From Pseudomonas fluorescens (lineage in GTDB: Bacteria; Pseudomonadota; Gammaproteobacteria; Pseudomonadales; Pseudomonadaceae), in the NCBI RefSeq assembly GCF_001623525.1, contig NZ_CP015225.1:2232001-2296000 (forward strand): 64,000 bases of DNA. Direction: 5' to 3'. Both the position numbers and the translations under genes were made by a program. The notes under the pieces are model-generated. The model saw only the letters and a program-made list of their open reading frames with translations. It made no database searches and was not told where the DNA came from. Below, one piece after another: positions 8,878 to 17,557 of this stretch. Each line of letters begins with the position of its first letter. Within the stretch, counting starts at the first letter, position 1.

Positions 8878-9495
8878 ATGGGAAAAAAGAACGCCGTCGT
8901 CGCTGCCGAACCTGCTGAAAAAAGCACCAAGGAACGGATCCTGAAAATCGCTGCACAGTTGTTTTCGACGCGCGGGTTTCACGCGACCGGCATGGCTGAG
9001 TTGGAGAAAGCCACTGGCCTGGCTCGAGGCGCGCTGTATTACCACATCGGCAACAAGGAAGAATTGCTGTTCGAAATCACCAGCCGGTACCTGCGAGTGC
9101 TGATCGCAGAAGGCACGCCTCTGTGCGAGAGCGATTTGGCTGCGGAAGATAAATTTCGCCATCTCTCGGCCATCGTGATGCGCACGATTGTCACCCACCT
9201 GGCCGAAATGACGGTGTGTTTCCGCGAAGTGTATTCGGTCATTGGCGAGCGCCAGACCGAGTTGCTCGACCTGCACCGGCAATATGAAAAACTCTGGTCG
9301 CAGATCCTCAAGGCTGGCGTGAGCGAGGGGACCTTCCGCACATCCGACTCGTTGGCCGTGAAGGCTATCCTTGGTATTCATCACTACAGCTACTTGTGGA
9401 TCAAGCCCGGAGGCCCTCGCTCCCCGGAATCCATCGCGACGTTTTTCTGTGACACCCTCCTGCCCGGACTGAAGGTTGAGCCGCGCCCCGCTTGA
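8878..9495 (+). CDS. TetR family regulator (KstR2-like C-terminal domain type)
   Basis: 205 residues. The helix-turn-helix is visible at about 20-65: ILKIAAQLFSTRGFHATGMA, then GLARGALYYHIGNKEELLF. The remaining helices (YSVIGERQTELLDLHRQYE) match the TetR C-terminal type that often binds acyl-CoA thioesters. It lies between two copies of an ACCGATCGGTC palindrome, one before the EamA gene and one before the sulfite-dehydrogenase-like operon, and probably represses both and itself. Confidence 0.92.
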   Translation: MGKKNAVVAAEPAEKSTKERILKIAAQLFSTRGFHATGMAELEKATGLARGALYYHIGNKEELLFEITSRYLRVLIAEGTPLCESDLAAEDKFRHLSAIVMRTIVTHLAEMTVCFREVYSVIGERQTELLDLHRQYEKLWSQILKAGVSEGTFRTSDSLAVKAILGIHHYSYLWIKPGGPRSPESIATFFCDTLLPGLKVEPRPA

Positions 9496-9619
9496 CTGTC
9501 ATCAGCGGCGCTTCAGATGCGCCGCCTCCCTGGACCTCCTCCGCATTTACGTTCCCTCGCCATGGTTGCCCTTGCGACTGGACCAGGCGCGCTTTTCGTT
9601 CTAGGCTGACCATAGACCG

Positions 9620-9629
9620 ACCGATCGGT
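9620..9629. promoter_or_regulatory. Candidate TetR operator (copy 2)
   Basis: ACCGATCGGT inside the larger AGACCGACCGATCGGTCTGT context, about 50 bp upstream of the soxC-like start. Extended pairing (GACCGATCGGTC) makes it the stronger of the two copies. Confidence 0.68.
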
Positions 9630-9678
9630 CTGTAGATGTACTGTTGGGTCGTTCCGACAAGAACAAGAGGGAAAAACA

Positions 9679-10986
9679 ATGACAAAAAAGTCCATGATCC
9701 CCGCCAAGCAAGACATGCCTCAAACAGCTTTGGCTCGCAGGGATTTCCTGATTAAAAGCGGGGCCATTATCGGTACTGCTGCGTTTGCTCTGGGTGACAG
9801 CGACCTGGTCAACGCGCAGACGACCAACATCGCCCCGCCTGATCCGAGCCAGCCCCTTGAAGTCCCACAATGGACCCGCAGTCTTGGCGCTCCCACGGCA
9901 AACCCTTATGGCAAACCTTCAACGTTCGAAACCAAAGCGGTCAGGATTCTATATCCCGGCCTGAAGGACACGATGTCCGCCTACAGCACCTCGCCACTTC
10001 AGGAGTTGGACGGCATCATCACCCCGAACGGCCTGTTTTATGAGCGCCACCACGCGGGCGTCCCACAAATCGATCCGGCGCAACATCGGCTGGTGATTCA
10101 CGGCCTCACCGAAACAGCCCTGATCTTTACCATGGACGAGATACGCCAATTCCCCGCCGTTTCTCGAGTGCACTTCATGGAGTGTTCGGGCAACCCATCG
10201 TTTCTACCACCCTGGGGCAAAACCGCAGCCGAAGTCAGCGGCCTGGTGAGTTGCGCTGAATGGACAGGCGTTACCTTGAAAACCCTGCTGGATGAAGCCG
10301 GGCTTAAGCCTCAAGCCAAGTGGATCATCGCCGAAGGGGCCGATGGTGCGGCAATGACACGCAGTATTCCCATCGAGAAATGCCTCGACGATGTGATGGT
10401 TGTCTACAGCCAGAACGGCGAGCGCCTGAGGCCGGAACAGGGCTACCCGCTTCGCCTGTTTGTCCCCGGGTACGAGGGCAATACCCACATCAAATGGCTG
10501 CGCCGACTTCACGTCACCGACGCGCCCGCCTACAGCCGGGAAGAAACCGCCAAATACACCGACTTGATGGCGGACGGCAAGGCTCGGAAGTTTTCCTTTG
10601 TCATGGAGTGCAAATCGCTGGTGACCTACCCTTCCGGCACCCAGAAACTGACGCGCAAGGGCCTGCATGAGATGCGTGGCATTGCCTGGAGCGGCCACGG
10701 CAAAATCACCCGGGTCGATGTTTCCGTCGATGGCGGCAATAACTGGACACAAGCCAGGTTACAGGAGCCCATTCTGACCAAGGCCCTGACCGTCTTCAGG
10801 GCGCCTTTCGAATGGAACGGCCAGGAATTGATGATCATGAGCCGCGCCATCGACGAGACCGGATACGTTCAGCCGATGCTGGACCAGTTGATCAATGAAC
10901 GTGGCAAGGTCTCTTTCTACCACAACAATTCGGTGCAACCGTGGCGCGTGTCCAGCACTGGGGAGGTGACCAATGGACGGGCTTAA
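9679..10986 (+). CDS. soxC: Sulfite dehydrogenase, molybdopterin subunit (SoxC-like)
   Basis: 435 residues, the size of SoxC/sulfite oxidase-type proteins. A twin-arginine export signal is present (ARRDFLIKSG, about residues 19-28). The molybdenum-ligating cysteine lies in FMECSGNPS at about residue 169. The dimerisation domain (TRVDVSVDGGNNW) is near the C-terminus. It would oxidise sulfite or a bound sulfur intermediate in the periplasm and pass electrons to the cytochrome encoded next, whose start overlaps its end by 14 bp. No other sox genes are present, so it is a stand-alone pair and might instead act on another oxyanion. GAGGG precedes the start. Confidence 0.88.
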   Translation: MTKKSMIPAKQDMPQTALARRDFLIKSGAIIGTAAFALGDSDLVNAQTTNIAPPDPSQPLEVPQWTRSLGAPTANPYGKPSTFETKAVRILYPGLKDTMSAYSTSPLQELDGIITPNGLFYERHHAGVPQIDPAQHRLVIHGLTETALIFTMDEIRQFPAVSRVHFMECSGNPSFLPPWGKTAAEVSGLVSCAEWTGVTLKTLLDEAGLKPQAKWIIAEGADGAAMTRSIPIEKCLDDVMVVYSQNGERLRPEQGYPLRLFVPGYEGNTHIKWLRRLHVTDAPAYSREETAKYTDLMADGKARKFSFVMECKSLVTYPSGTQKLTRKGLHEMRGIAWSGHGKITRVDVSVDGGNNWTQARLQEPILTKALTVFRAPFEWNGQELMIMSRAIDETGYVQPMLDQLINERGKVSFYHNNSVQPWRVSSTGEVTNGRA

Positions 10987-11548
10987 AGGTGGTTCGTTAT
11001 TCATCGGTTTGCTTTGCGCCTTTGCGCTGACTCATGCCTCGGCACAGTCCCGATACGGTTTGGGCACCAAGGCTACCGAAGCGCAGATCGCTAGCTGGAA
11101 CATCGATGTAGCACCCGACGGCAAGGGCTTGCCTCCAGGACGCGCAACGGTGGCGGACGGGGAAAAGGTCTACATAAACAGTTGCGTCAGCTGTCATGGC
11201 GTGAAGCTCGAAGGTGGCATCGGCCCTGCGTTGGCGGGAGGCGAAGGAACGCTGACGACTGACAAACCGCTCAAGACAGTCGGCAGCTATTGGCCTTATG
11301 CAACGACGCTTTTCGACTACATCCGCAGAGCCATGCCCTTCCAGGCGCCACAGTCATTGTCCAACGATCAGGTCTATGCAGTGACCGGCTACATCCTGCA
11401 CATGAACAAGCTGCTGGACGCCAACGCGACCGTGGAGGCGGCGACCTTGGCGGATGTAAAGATGCCGAATCGAGACGGTTTTTATACCGATGACAGACCG
11501 GACAGCAAGGCTGCTGCGTGTATGTCGGACTGTTTAAAAGCCCACTGA
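10973..11548 (+). CDS. Monoheme cytochrome c, SoxD-like partner of SoxC
   Basis: 191 residues with a Sec signal peptide (FIGLLCAFALTHASAQ). One heme-binding site, CVSCH, is at about residues 71-75, followed by GGIGPALAGG and later MPFQAPQSLSNDQVYAVTGYIL with a plausible axial Met. This matches the C-terminal cytochrome domain of SoxD, although full SoxD proteins are usually longer and carry two hemes. The start overlaps the molybdopterin subunit, indicating translational coupling. It is the likely electron acceptor of that subunit. Confidence 0.87.
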   Translation: MDGLKGGSLFIGLLCAFALTHASAQSRYGLGTKATEAQIASWNIDVAPDGKGLPPGRATVADGEKVYINSCVSCHGVKLEGGIGPALAGGEGTLTTDKPLKTVGSYWPYATTLFDYIRRAMPFQAPQSLSNDQVYAVTGYILHMNKLLDANATVEAATLADVKMPNRDGFYTDDRPDSKAAACMSDCLKAH

Positions 11549-11602
11549 CGAAAAAAAATGTAGAATCCGCTCGCCGGAAAACCGTTCCCTCCTCTACGAG
11601 CT

Positions 11603-12097
11603 TTGCTGATGAAACTGGCCAGCCGCGAAAAATCGATGATTGCCTGGGTGCTGTATTTCAGCGTCCTGTTCGCGTCGTTGCTGTGCGCGATGGGCCATGG
11701 AAAAATGGCCGGCTTGCGATTGAGCGGTCTGGACGGCGGACTGTTTTGCTCTACAGACGGCGGCGCGGTACTCGAAAGCCCGCACGACGTGCCCGCCCCT
11801 TCACTGCCCGTCGAAGCTGATTGCGTCATTGCCAGCCTGTTCGGCGCGATCCTGCTGGCAGCTTTTTTCGGGCTGCTCGCCCTGCTTGCCGGCGAGCCAG
11901 CAAGGCCCTTGCCCGAACAACCGACCCGCTGCTTACCCAGGATCAAGGCGGCCGTTATGGCGGGAAGTATTAATGGCGGGCATGCCAACTCCTTGTCTGG
12001 CTCGGTCCGCCCGCAAGCCGGGAGTTGGAAAAAGAAAATGAGTAAAACGAGCCTGGGTTGCCCCTTCGCGCGGACCGCGGGCGCAGCGAACGCCTAA
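11603..12097 (+). CDS. DUF2946 family protein, C-terminus possibly altered
   Basis: Up to 164 residues; the ATG at 11609 (MKLASREKS) is an equally good start. The N-terminal part matches the small Pseudomonas DUF2946 proteins: a hydrophobic segment YFSVLFASLLCAMGHGKMAG followed by GLDGGLFCST, then a second membrane segment IASLFGAILLAAFFGLLAL. Function is unknown. From about residue 108 the sequence (KAAVMAGSINGGHANS and on) becomes hydrophilic and basic, unlike the usual proline-rich end, so the gene may run into foreign DNA. Confidence 0.65.
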   Translation: MLMKLASREKSMIAWVLYFSVLFASLLCAMGHGKMAGLRLSGLDGGLFCSTDGGAVLESPHDVPAPSLPVEADCVIASLFGAILLAAFFGLLALLAGEPARPLPEQPTRCLPRIKAAVMAGSINGGHANSLSGSVRPQAGSWKKKMSKTSLGCPFARTAGAANA

Positions 12098-12399
12098 GAC
12101 CAGACTCTAGCGTTAAGCGCTGAGTGAGGCAACGCTCGCCCACAAAAAACTCTGTTGGTGCGTATGGGGGACAAGGGTAAGTGAACGGGTATTACACCTT
12201 GCCAGCGGATACCCACTTGTGCGGCAGCAGCTCGGCCAGAGCGCTGGTCTTCTGCGTCGGCAGCCGTGTCAGCACAACAACATCAATACACCATCACCAA
12301 AAACACATCCTCGCCGATTTTTGTGCCAATGGTATCCGTCAGGCCAAGTCATCGTAAGCGTCCCGTAATCACACCTTGCCGCATTGCGCCTAGAGGACG
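12098..12399. other. Intergenic stretch with transposase remnant
   Basis: There is no intact gene. It holds the IS66 transposase tail listed separately, and otherwise sequence I do not recognise. It forms a junction zone between the DUF2946 gene and the P-loop kinase. Confidence 0.5.
12192..12281 (-). mobile_element. IS66-family transposase, C-terminal remnant
   Basis: The minus strand encodes VVVLTRLPTQKTSALAELLP followed by HKWVSAGKV and a stop at 12192. This is the end of the IS66 TnpC transposase family, whose C-terminal element reads VLTRLPT....ELLPH.W. Nothing upstream continues the homology, so only about 30 codons of a once-inserted element remain. Confidence 0.72.
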
Positions 12400-12906
12400 C
12401 TACGCACCGTCCAGTAGGCGTTTGACGAGCATCGATACAGCTTGAACCGGCGAAGTCAGGGCCGTGTCTATCGTAAACGGCGCTTCAGCCCACGCTTCAT
12501 ATTCGTGATCCAACACAGATTGCCAGGTGGGTGGAGTCAGCCCCGAAATATCACCCAGCCTTGTATCTACACGGCGCTGATGTTCATTTTTGTCCGAGCA
12601 AATCACTTCAATATTCATCAAGCGAACACCAGCCCTTGAGGCGATTTCGCTCCAGGCCAATCGGCTTTCGATCACTGGATTTACACAGTCAACGATGACG
12701 GTACGTCCTAGATCAAGATTACTCAGCGCAAGTTCATTAGCGACCATGTAACCACTACGCCCTACATCTTGAGAAAGTGCACCGGAGTTTCGTATCGCTT
12801 GCTCAATAGTATCGATCCGCAGGTAGAGAGCGCCTACCGTATCGACCAGCCCTTTGGCAATAGTGGTTTTTCCGGTACCAGGAAGACCGCTGAATACGAT
12901 AAGCAT
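12400..12906 (-). CDS. P-loop kinase / AAA family ATPase
   Basis: 168 residues. The Walker A motif GLPGTGKTT is at residues 7-15, and an RIDTIEQAIR block follows about 15 residues later, as in shikimate/gluconate-kinase-like and zeta-toxin-like AAA_33 proteins. VIVDCVNPV forms the second strand. Members phosphorylate small metabolites or nucleotides; the substrate is unknown. It is a single gene next to a transposase remnant and an attachment site, so it may be mobile cargo. Confidence 0.85.
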   Translation of the reverse strand: MLIVFSGLPGTGKTTIAKGLVDTVGALYLRIDTIEQAIRNSGALSQDVGRSGYMVANELALSNLDLGRTVIVDCVNPVIESRLAWSEIASRAGVRLMNIEVICSDKNEHQRRVDTRLGDISGLTPPTWQSVLDHEYEAWAEAPFTIDTALTSPVQAVSMLVKRLLDGA

Positions 12907-13127
12907 TATCTGTCCTTTACTGTGAGTTAACTCAACACTGACCTTGGCCAGTTATGCGGCAGTAGCTACCCATTCTCACTCGCCCGCTGCTCATTCGGCC
13001 CCATAGGGCTCGAACTTCTTGTAATGAGGTGTAATTGTCTCTGTTTATCGCTCAGCATAGGATGATCCCAAGAAGGAGCGGTCCGACGTTTAGCACAGCG
13101 CATCAAACGTTTAGGCATTTTACAGGC

Positions 13128-13160
13128 AAAAAAAAGCCACTCATCTGAGTGGCTTTTTTC
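13128..13160. terminator. Bidirectional hairpin terminator, tRNA-type
   Basis: Stem AGCCACTC / GAGTGGCT with loop ATCT, flanked by a run of A on the left and T on the right. It lies 7 bp beyond the tRNA-Gly 3' end on the minus strand, where a tRNA terminator would be. Confidence 0.85.
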
Positions 13161-13167
13161 TTAATCT

Positions 13168-13188
13168 TGGAGCGGGAAACGAGACTCG
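13168..13188 (-). other. 3' end of tRNA-Gly: ICEclc-type attachment site
   Basis: The plus strand carries TGGAGCGGGAAACGAGACTCG, whose complement is the last 21 bases of tRNA-Gly(GCC), including the CCA-bearing end. The first 18 bases equal the att core used by ICEclc/PAGI-2-like elements. The rest of the tRNA does not follow on the right, so this is a duplicated end, not a tRNA gene. With the terminator on its left, the inserted DNA should lie to the right. Confidence 0.8.
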
Positions 13189-13832
13189 TATCTGGCGTCC
13201 GACCCATTGAAATCTAAGGGGTTTCTTTTCTTGCCCGAGCAGGAAAAGACTTAATTCTGGACTTGTTCTTTGGGAGGATCAAGAGCCAACCATGAATGAA
13301 AAGTCAGTGCTCTGAGCCAATCTTCGTCTTTTTTCAGTAGCGCTTGTAAATCCGGAGAAAGCAGCATCGGTGAAAAAGCACTGACATGCGTGTTTTCCGG
13401 CCCGAGCAACCCCTTGGATTACAAGTCACGCGGATGTTGTCAAGGACACGGTGGCTTTTATGGGGGGCATTCAGTTTTTGGTCAGGTGTCTCGTATTGTC
13501 GCCGCGTCGTTGTTTAATAGAGTTCGGGTGCCGATTGGCAATACTGGCAGGGCGCATGACCATTACGTACGACTTTCTCTCTGTGAAACTGTCGAGTTGA
13601 CGGCCTCTTTGTTACCCTGAATGGGCTTCTCGCTTCTGTTTCCAGCGCTGGTGTCGAGATCCTGAAACACATTTCCCCACAGAACCGACCTGGCTGGTAT
13701 CGTTCTCGACGATCAGCTTGGTATCGCCGAGTTCCTCCTTGGGAGGCGACGAGCGCAAGCCGTCGAAGAGGTTGCGGGCAGGCGTCGCGGCTTGCCGACG
13801 CTGCAGCTGCGCAATGCCTACCCTGATGGGGC
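13189..13832. other. About 640 bp without a recognised gene
   Basis: This lies between the attachment site and the sugar dehydrogenase gene. Short open frames exist on both strands, but none shows a known motif, a ribosome site or consistent codon use. Composition and position suggest degraded island-end DNA. Confidence 0.45.
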
Positions 13833-14951
13833 TCAGCGCGGCTGAAGACGCAGCAGTTTGCCATCCTGTTCGTCGGTGAGCACGTAGAGCAGGCCGTCAG
13901 GGCCCTGCCTGACATCCCGAACGCGGGCATGCCCGTCCTCCAGCAACTTGTGCTCGGCCACGACCTTACCGTCTTTCAGTTCGATACGGTCGAGGTAACC
14001 GAACTTGAGCGAACCGACGAAGAGATTGCCCTTCCATGCCGGCCCATAACGGTCGCTAGTCAGGAAGGCCATGCCGGACGGCGCGATCGAGGGCACCCAA
14101 TAATGCAGCGGCTGCTCCATGCCGTCCTTGGCGGTCAGGCCGTCGCCAATCTTCCCGCCGCCATAGTTTTCGCCGTAGGTTATGACCGGCCAACCGTAGT
14201 TGCGACCCGCCAGCGGAACGTTGATCTCGTCGCCGCCCTGCGGACCGTGATCGTTCATCCAGAGGCGGCCGTCCGGACCGAGCGTAGCGCCCTGGCTATT
14301 GCGATGGCCATAGCTCCAGATCTCTGGCAAGGCACCGGGGCGGCCGACGAAAGGGTTGTCGGTCGGCACCACGCCGTCCTTCTGGATGCGCACCACTTTG
14401 CCCAAGTGGTTATCGAGCTCCTGCGCATCCTCCTTCCGGCTGTAACGCTCCCCCAACGTGACGAAAAGCGTCCCGTCCTTCGCCTCGACGATGCGGCAGC
14501 CGAAATGCGCGGAGCTGCTCACTTTCGGTCGCTGACTGAAAATCACCTGCAGGTTGTCGAGACGCACCATGTTGCTCGACAGCGTCGCGCGTGCCACTGC
14601 CGTGCTATTGCCCGCGCCACCAGCAGCCGGTTCGGAAAAGCAGAAGTAGACCATGCGATTCACGTCGAAAGCACTGTCGGTCACCACATCCAGCAGCCCG
14701 CCCTGCCCGCCTGCCGCGATCGCCGGCAGCCCCTCAACCGGCGGGCCGATGCTCCCATCGGCACCAACCACCCGAAGCCGTCCCGGCCGTTCTGTCACCA
14801 AGTAGCGATGTGCCGGCAGAAAGGCCACTGCCCAGGGATTCTCTAATCCGGTTGCCACCCGCTCAGCCCGCACCTCGGCGGCCAGCGCGCTGGCAGCAAA
14901 ACCCATGGCAAGAAATGCTGGGACCAGAACCCACTCAAGTTTCAGATTCAT
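13833..14951 (-). CDS. PQQ-dependent aldose sugar dehydrogenase (YliI/Asd-like)
   Basis: About 372 residues from the ATG at 14951; a longer frame would begin before the signal peptide. It has an N-terminal signal (LVPAFLAMGFAASALAA), then the six-bladed propeller of soluble glucose/sorbosone dehydrogenases: GLENPWAVAFLP, QGGLLDVV, the catalytic-histidine region SYGHRNSQG, and MNDHGPQGGDEIN. It oxidises aldoses in the periplasm using pyrroloquinoline quinone. It stands alone between degraded DNA on both sides. Confidence 0.92.
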   Translation of the reverse strand: MNLKLEWVLVPAFLAMGFAASALAAEVRAERVATGLENPWAVAFLPAHRYLVTERPGRLRVVGADGSIGPPVEGLPAIAAGGQGGLLDVVTDSAFDVNRMVYFCFSEPAAGGAGNSTAVARATLSSNMVRLDNLQVIFSQRPKVSSSAHFGCRIVEAKDGTLFVTLGERYSRKEDAQELDNHLGKVVRIQKDGVVPTDNPFVGRPGALPEIWSYGHRNSQGATLGPDGRLWMNDHGPQGGDEINVPLAGRNYGWPVITYGENYGGGKIGDGLTAKDGMEQPLHYWVPSIAPSGMAFLTSDRYGPAWKGNLFVGSLKFGYLDRIELKDGKVVAEHKLLEDGHARVRDVRQGPDGLLYVLTDEQDGKLLRLQPR

Positions 14952-15025
14952 GTCTGTTCCAATGGTTGATTTGACAGCCGCTAGCACACCCTACGAAGAA
15001 AGATATAAATTAGTAAATCTGTGCG

Positions 15026-15300
15026 CTACGCATGTGCATCCAGATATTTCTCTGCTTTTGCGATCCCGTTAATGCGCCGAAGTTTCTGCATCGTGAAGAC
15101 GCCCCCCTGCGTCCGAACGCCAATGGCGGGAGGCTTCGACGCCAGGTGTTTAGGCACGGCGCCTCAAGTCGGCGGCTCGCTGAACTTGGCGACGAACGTC
15201 TCTATGAAGCTCGGTGATCCGGCGAGGGTCAGCGTCACTTCGTGCCAGCCTCCCAGCTCGACGGTCACTGCAGGTCGTGGTCCCACACTACACGCCCACT
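15026..15300 (-). pseudogene. Unknown reading-frame remnant with one stop
   Basis: On the minus strand a frame reads VTVELGGWHEVTLTLAGSPS...VAKFSEPPT, stops once (TGA near 15168), then continues in the same frame (FTMQKLRRINGIAKAEKYLD) to a TAG at 15026. The protein-like composition on both sides of the single stop suggests a dead gene. I do not recognise the family. It follows the catalase/cytochrome pair on the same strand and may once have belonged to that operon. Confidence 0.35.
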
Positions 15301-15365
15301 GAGGTATTTCATCTCGCCCCACCGAGAACGCGTGCGCCACCGCGCCCGTGGTAACGGAGCCTGCG

Positions 15366-15944
15366 TCAGTCAGCGCACTTGGTCACGACCCTGCCGTCGA
15401 CCGACGGATGTACCGGGAATGGCGCCATGGCCTCGAACACGCCGTCGCGTCGCACCAGCGCGTGGAACAGAGCGGCCCCGAGGTGCAGCAGGATCAGCGC
15501 GAAGAAGCAGAACGAGAGGAACTTATGAGCGTTCCACAGCCGGCTGTGCAGGCCGGCGTCGGGCGACACGATGGCGGGCAGATGCAGCCCGGCGACGAGC
15601 ACCGGGTAGTCCGCCGCCGACAACATGGCCCAACCAAGCAAGGGCATCGCGAGCATCAGCACATAGAACGCGACATGCGAGAGTTTGGCGGCGAGCTTCA
15701 TCGGCTCGGGCATGTCACGCGGCAACGGCGGCGCACCAAGGCGCCAGCGGACGATCAGACGCAGCACCGCGAGCACGAGGATCGCAATACCCAACGGCTT
15801 GTGGATCGAGACCAGCATCAAGTACGCGGGCGTGATCGTCGAGACCATGCCGACGCCGATGAACAGCATCGCGAGGATGCAGATCGCCATGCCCCAATGA
15901 AGCGCCCGCTGCAACGGCGCGAATTGCTGGTTGACTTGGCTCAT
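15366..15944 (-). CDS. Cytochrome b561 family membrane protein
   Basis: About 192 residues with four transmembrane helices. Candidate heme-ligand histidines are RALHWGMAICILAMLF (helix 1), SIHKPLGIAILVLAVLRL (helix 2), LSHVAFYVLMLAMPLLGW (helix 3) and AHKFLSFCFFALILLHLGAA (helix 4). It shuttles electrons across the inner membrane. The start at 15944 overlaps the catalase stop as ATGA, so it is translationally coupled to it, a pairing well known for SrpA-type catalases with b561. Confidence 0.93.
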   Translation of the reverse strand: MSQVNQQFAPLQRALHWGMAICILAMLFIGVGMVSTITPAYLMLVSIHKPLGIAILVLAVLRLIVRWRLGAPPLPRDMPEPMKLAAKLSHVAFYVLMLAMPLLGWAMLSAADYPVLVAGLHLPAIVSPDAGLHSRLWNAHKFLSFCFFALILLHLGAALFHALVRRDGVFEAMAPFPVHPSVDGRVVTKCAD

Positions 15945-17023
15945 GGCTTGGCTCCGGCGGTGGTGGTGGTGGTGATGGACGGGGTGCGCGGATAGTCTTT
16001 TTCTTCGGCGGTCCGGCGGTTGTACGAGACCGAATAAGCGGCCGAACGTGCGGCGGGGAAAGGGTCGTCGGATGTGCGCATGCCAGCCGGCAGCACGGTG
16101 GGATCGAAGTTGATGTCGCGGCATGAGCCATCGGCCTCGGGCTCAATCTTCGTCACCGACAGGGTGCCGACGCCGACGCTGCGGCGATCTTCCGGCCAAG
16201 CCTTGCTCGGGTCGGAGGTCGGGTCGCCCGGGCCGGCGACCATGACCGTCATAGCCCAGCGCTGCGTAGCCTTCGCGACGCGCTCGGTGATGTCGGCCAG
16301 CAGGAAATCGGGCTCGCGCTTCTTGAGTTCGTCGCTCGAGACCGGCACAGGTATGGCGGCCGGCTTAAAGGACCAGCGCACGGCTTGGTCTTGGCCCTGC
16401 GCGTTAGTGAAGACGAAGCTGTTGATGCCGTTGTAGCGGTCTTCGGCGTACGAGCTGGTGAACGGCGCGCTGCCAGCCCACTGGCTAAACGCGCCGATCT
16501 CGGGGTGCGCAGTGGCGAAGTTCTTCAACGCATCCGGATGGCTCTTGTCGGCGGAAGCCACCTGCAAATCGTAGAAAGCCTGCGGCGTCGCGACCGGGAA
16601 GAACGGCGCATTGATCATCGCGGAGCGCCACTCCTGGCCGTCGGGCGTTCGGATGCGCAGGCTCAGGGAGCGCACGCGCGCCGTGCCATCGGGCGCTTTG
16701 AGGTCGGGCGAGGCGAGATTGAAGCGGCCGGTCACGGGATAGGTGCCGGCGGCGAACATCTGTGCCTTGGACAAATCGCTGCCCGCGCCGTTGGCCTCGA
16801 AGGTACCGGTGAAGCAGATACCCTTGGCATGGGCGCGGCGGAAACCGAGAGCCGGTCCGGCGGGCGGCGCCAGCACCTCGACGATCTTGGTCGGCGTGAG
16901 GCGCGCGGGTGTCAACCAACCGGCTGTGTATGCGAACGCGGCGCCGACGGCGACAACCACCGCCGCGATCAGTACGAGCGGCCCTAGAAAAGACTTATTG
17001 GAGTGAGGATGTCGCTCGTTCAT
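15941..17023 (-). CDS. SrpA-type catalase family protein, membrane-anchored
   Basis: About 360 residues from the ATG at 17023, preceded by GGAAGAAATTTCG. An N-terminal membrane anchor (FLGPLVLIAAVVVAVGAAFA) is followed by the minimal catalase fold: the distal histidine in RRAHAKGICFTGTFEANG, then FNLASPDLKAPDGTARVRSL. The protein is shorter than true catalases. It ends with a run of His/Thr-coding triplets (TPSITTTTTAGAKP). It probably acts as a peroxidase in the periplasm with electrons from the b561 partner. Confidence 0.9.
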   Translation of the reverse strand: MNERHPHSNKSFLGPLVLIAAVVVAVGAAFAYTAGWLTPARLTPTKIVEVLAPPAGPALGFRRAHAKGICFTGTFEANGAGSDLSKAQMFAAGTYPVTGRFNLASPDLKAPDGTARVRSLSLRIRTPDGQEWRSAMINAPFFPVATPQAFYDLQVASADKSHPDALKNFATAHPEIGAFSQWAGSAPFTSSYAEDRYNGINSFVFTNAQGQDQAVRWSFKPAAIPVPVSSDELKKREPDFLLADITERVAKATQRWAMTVMVAGPGDPTSDPSKAWPEDRRSVGVGTLSVTKIEPEADGSCRDINFDPTVLPAGMRTSDDPFPAARSAAYSVSYNRRTAEEKDYPRTPSITTTTTAGAKP

Positions 17024-17176
17024 CGAAATTTCTTCCGGAGTGCGGGGTGGAGAGTTCTGTAACGAATTTAACGCTTTACTCAAAACCTTGTGCGAAGTCG
17101 CTACGGCGCTGAAGACTTCTATACGCACCGACCAGCAACGTTACGTTGCCGCCGGCCGCGCGGCGAAGAAGCAGTA

Positions 17177-17557
17177 CAAGTGGCGACGATCCTATTCCCC
17201 CAAGCAAAACTGCACAGCGAGGTGATGGTGAATCTGCATCCGGGCTCCAGAGTGATGCTCTGCGACGCGTTTTGTCTGCCCCCTCAACGGGGTGCCGGCT
17301 TCTTTGATTTCTACCGTGCCGACCTGGAAGTACGCTGGCCGGAGATAAGCTTGGCGCTTAATGGGCAAGATATACTGCGGCATATGCCGGGTGTCAGTCA
17401 TGCCTTCCAAGCGCTGGCGACGTTTATGCTCGTAGATCAGGGCTTGCCTGTCGAAGCGCCGAAAAGTGCCTGCGCATGCCCTTCCCCACTCATCCCGGTC
17501 TGGGGGTCAGCGCATTGCCCAACGATTGCGGGGCAGCAATCACTCTCTTATCGTTAA
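17177..17557 (+). pseudogene. UreD (urease accessory protein) fragment
   Basis: The frame carries a recognisable UreD core: VATILFPQAKLHSEVMVNLH, then PGSRVMLCDAFCLPP, FFDFYRADLEVR and DILRHMPGVSHAFQALATFM. The beginning and end of UreD (usually about 280 residues) are missing, and no urease genes are nearby. UreD normally helps insert nickel into urease. It is a relic of a lost urease locus. Confidence 0.6.

Noticed and set aside
13168..13188. Possible complete tRNA-Gly gene
   Set aside because: Only the last 21 bases match; the sequence to the right lacks the anticodon and D arms.
13390..13620. A 76-codon frame after the attachment site
   Set aside because: No domain, no ribosome site, and the composition does not look like protein.
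13929..14846. A 305-codon frame opposite the sugar dehydrogenase
   Set aside because: The minus-strand product has full PQQ-dehydrogenase motifs; this is a GC-driven antisense frame.
15960..16000. Run of GGT/GGC triplets at the catalase end as a possible His-rich tandem repeat in b561
   Set aside because: The repeats are read in the catalase frame as Thr codons; the His-rich reading belongs to a longer frame upstream of the real b561 start.
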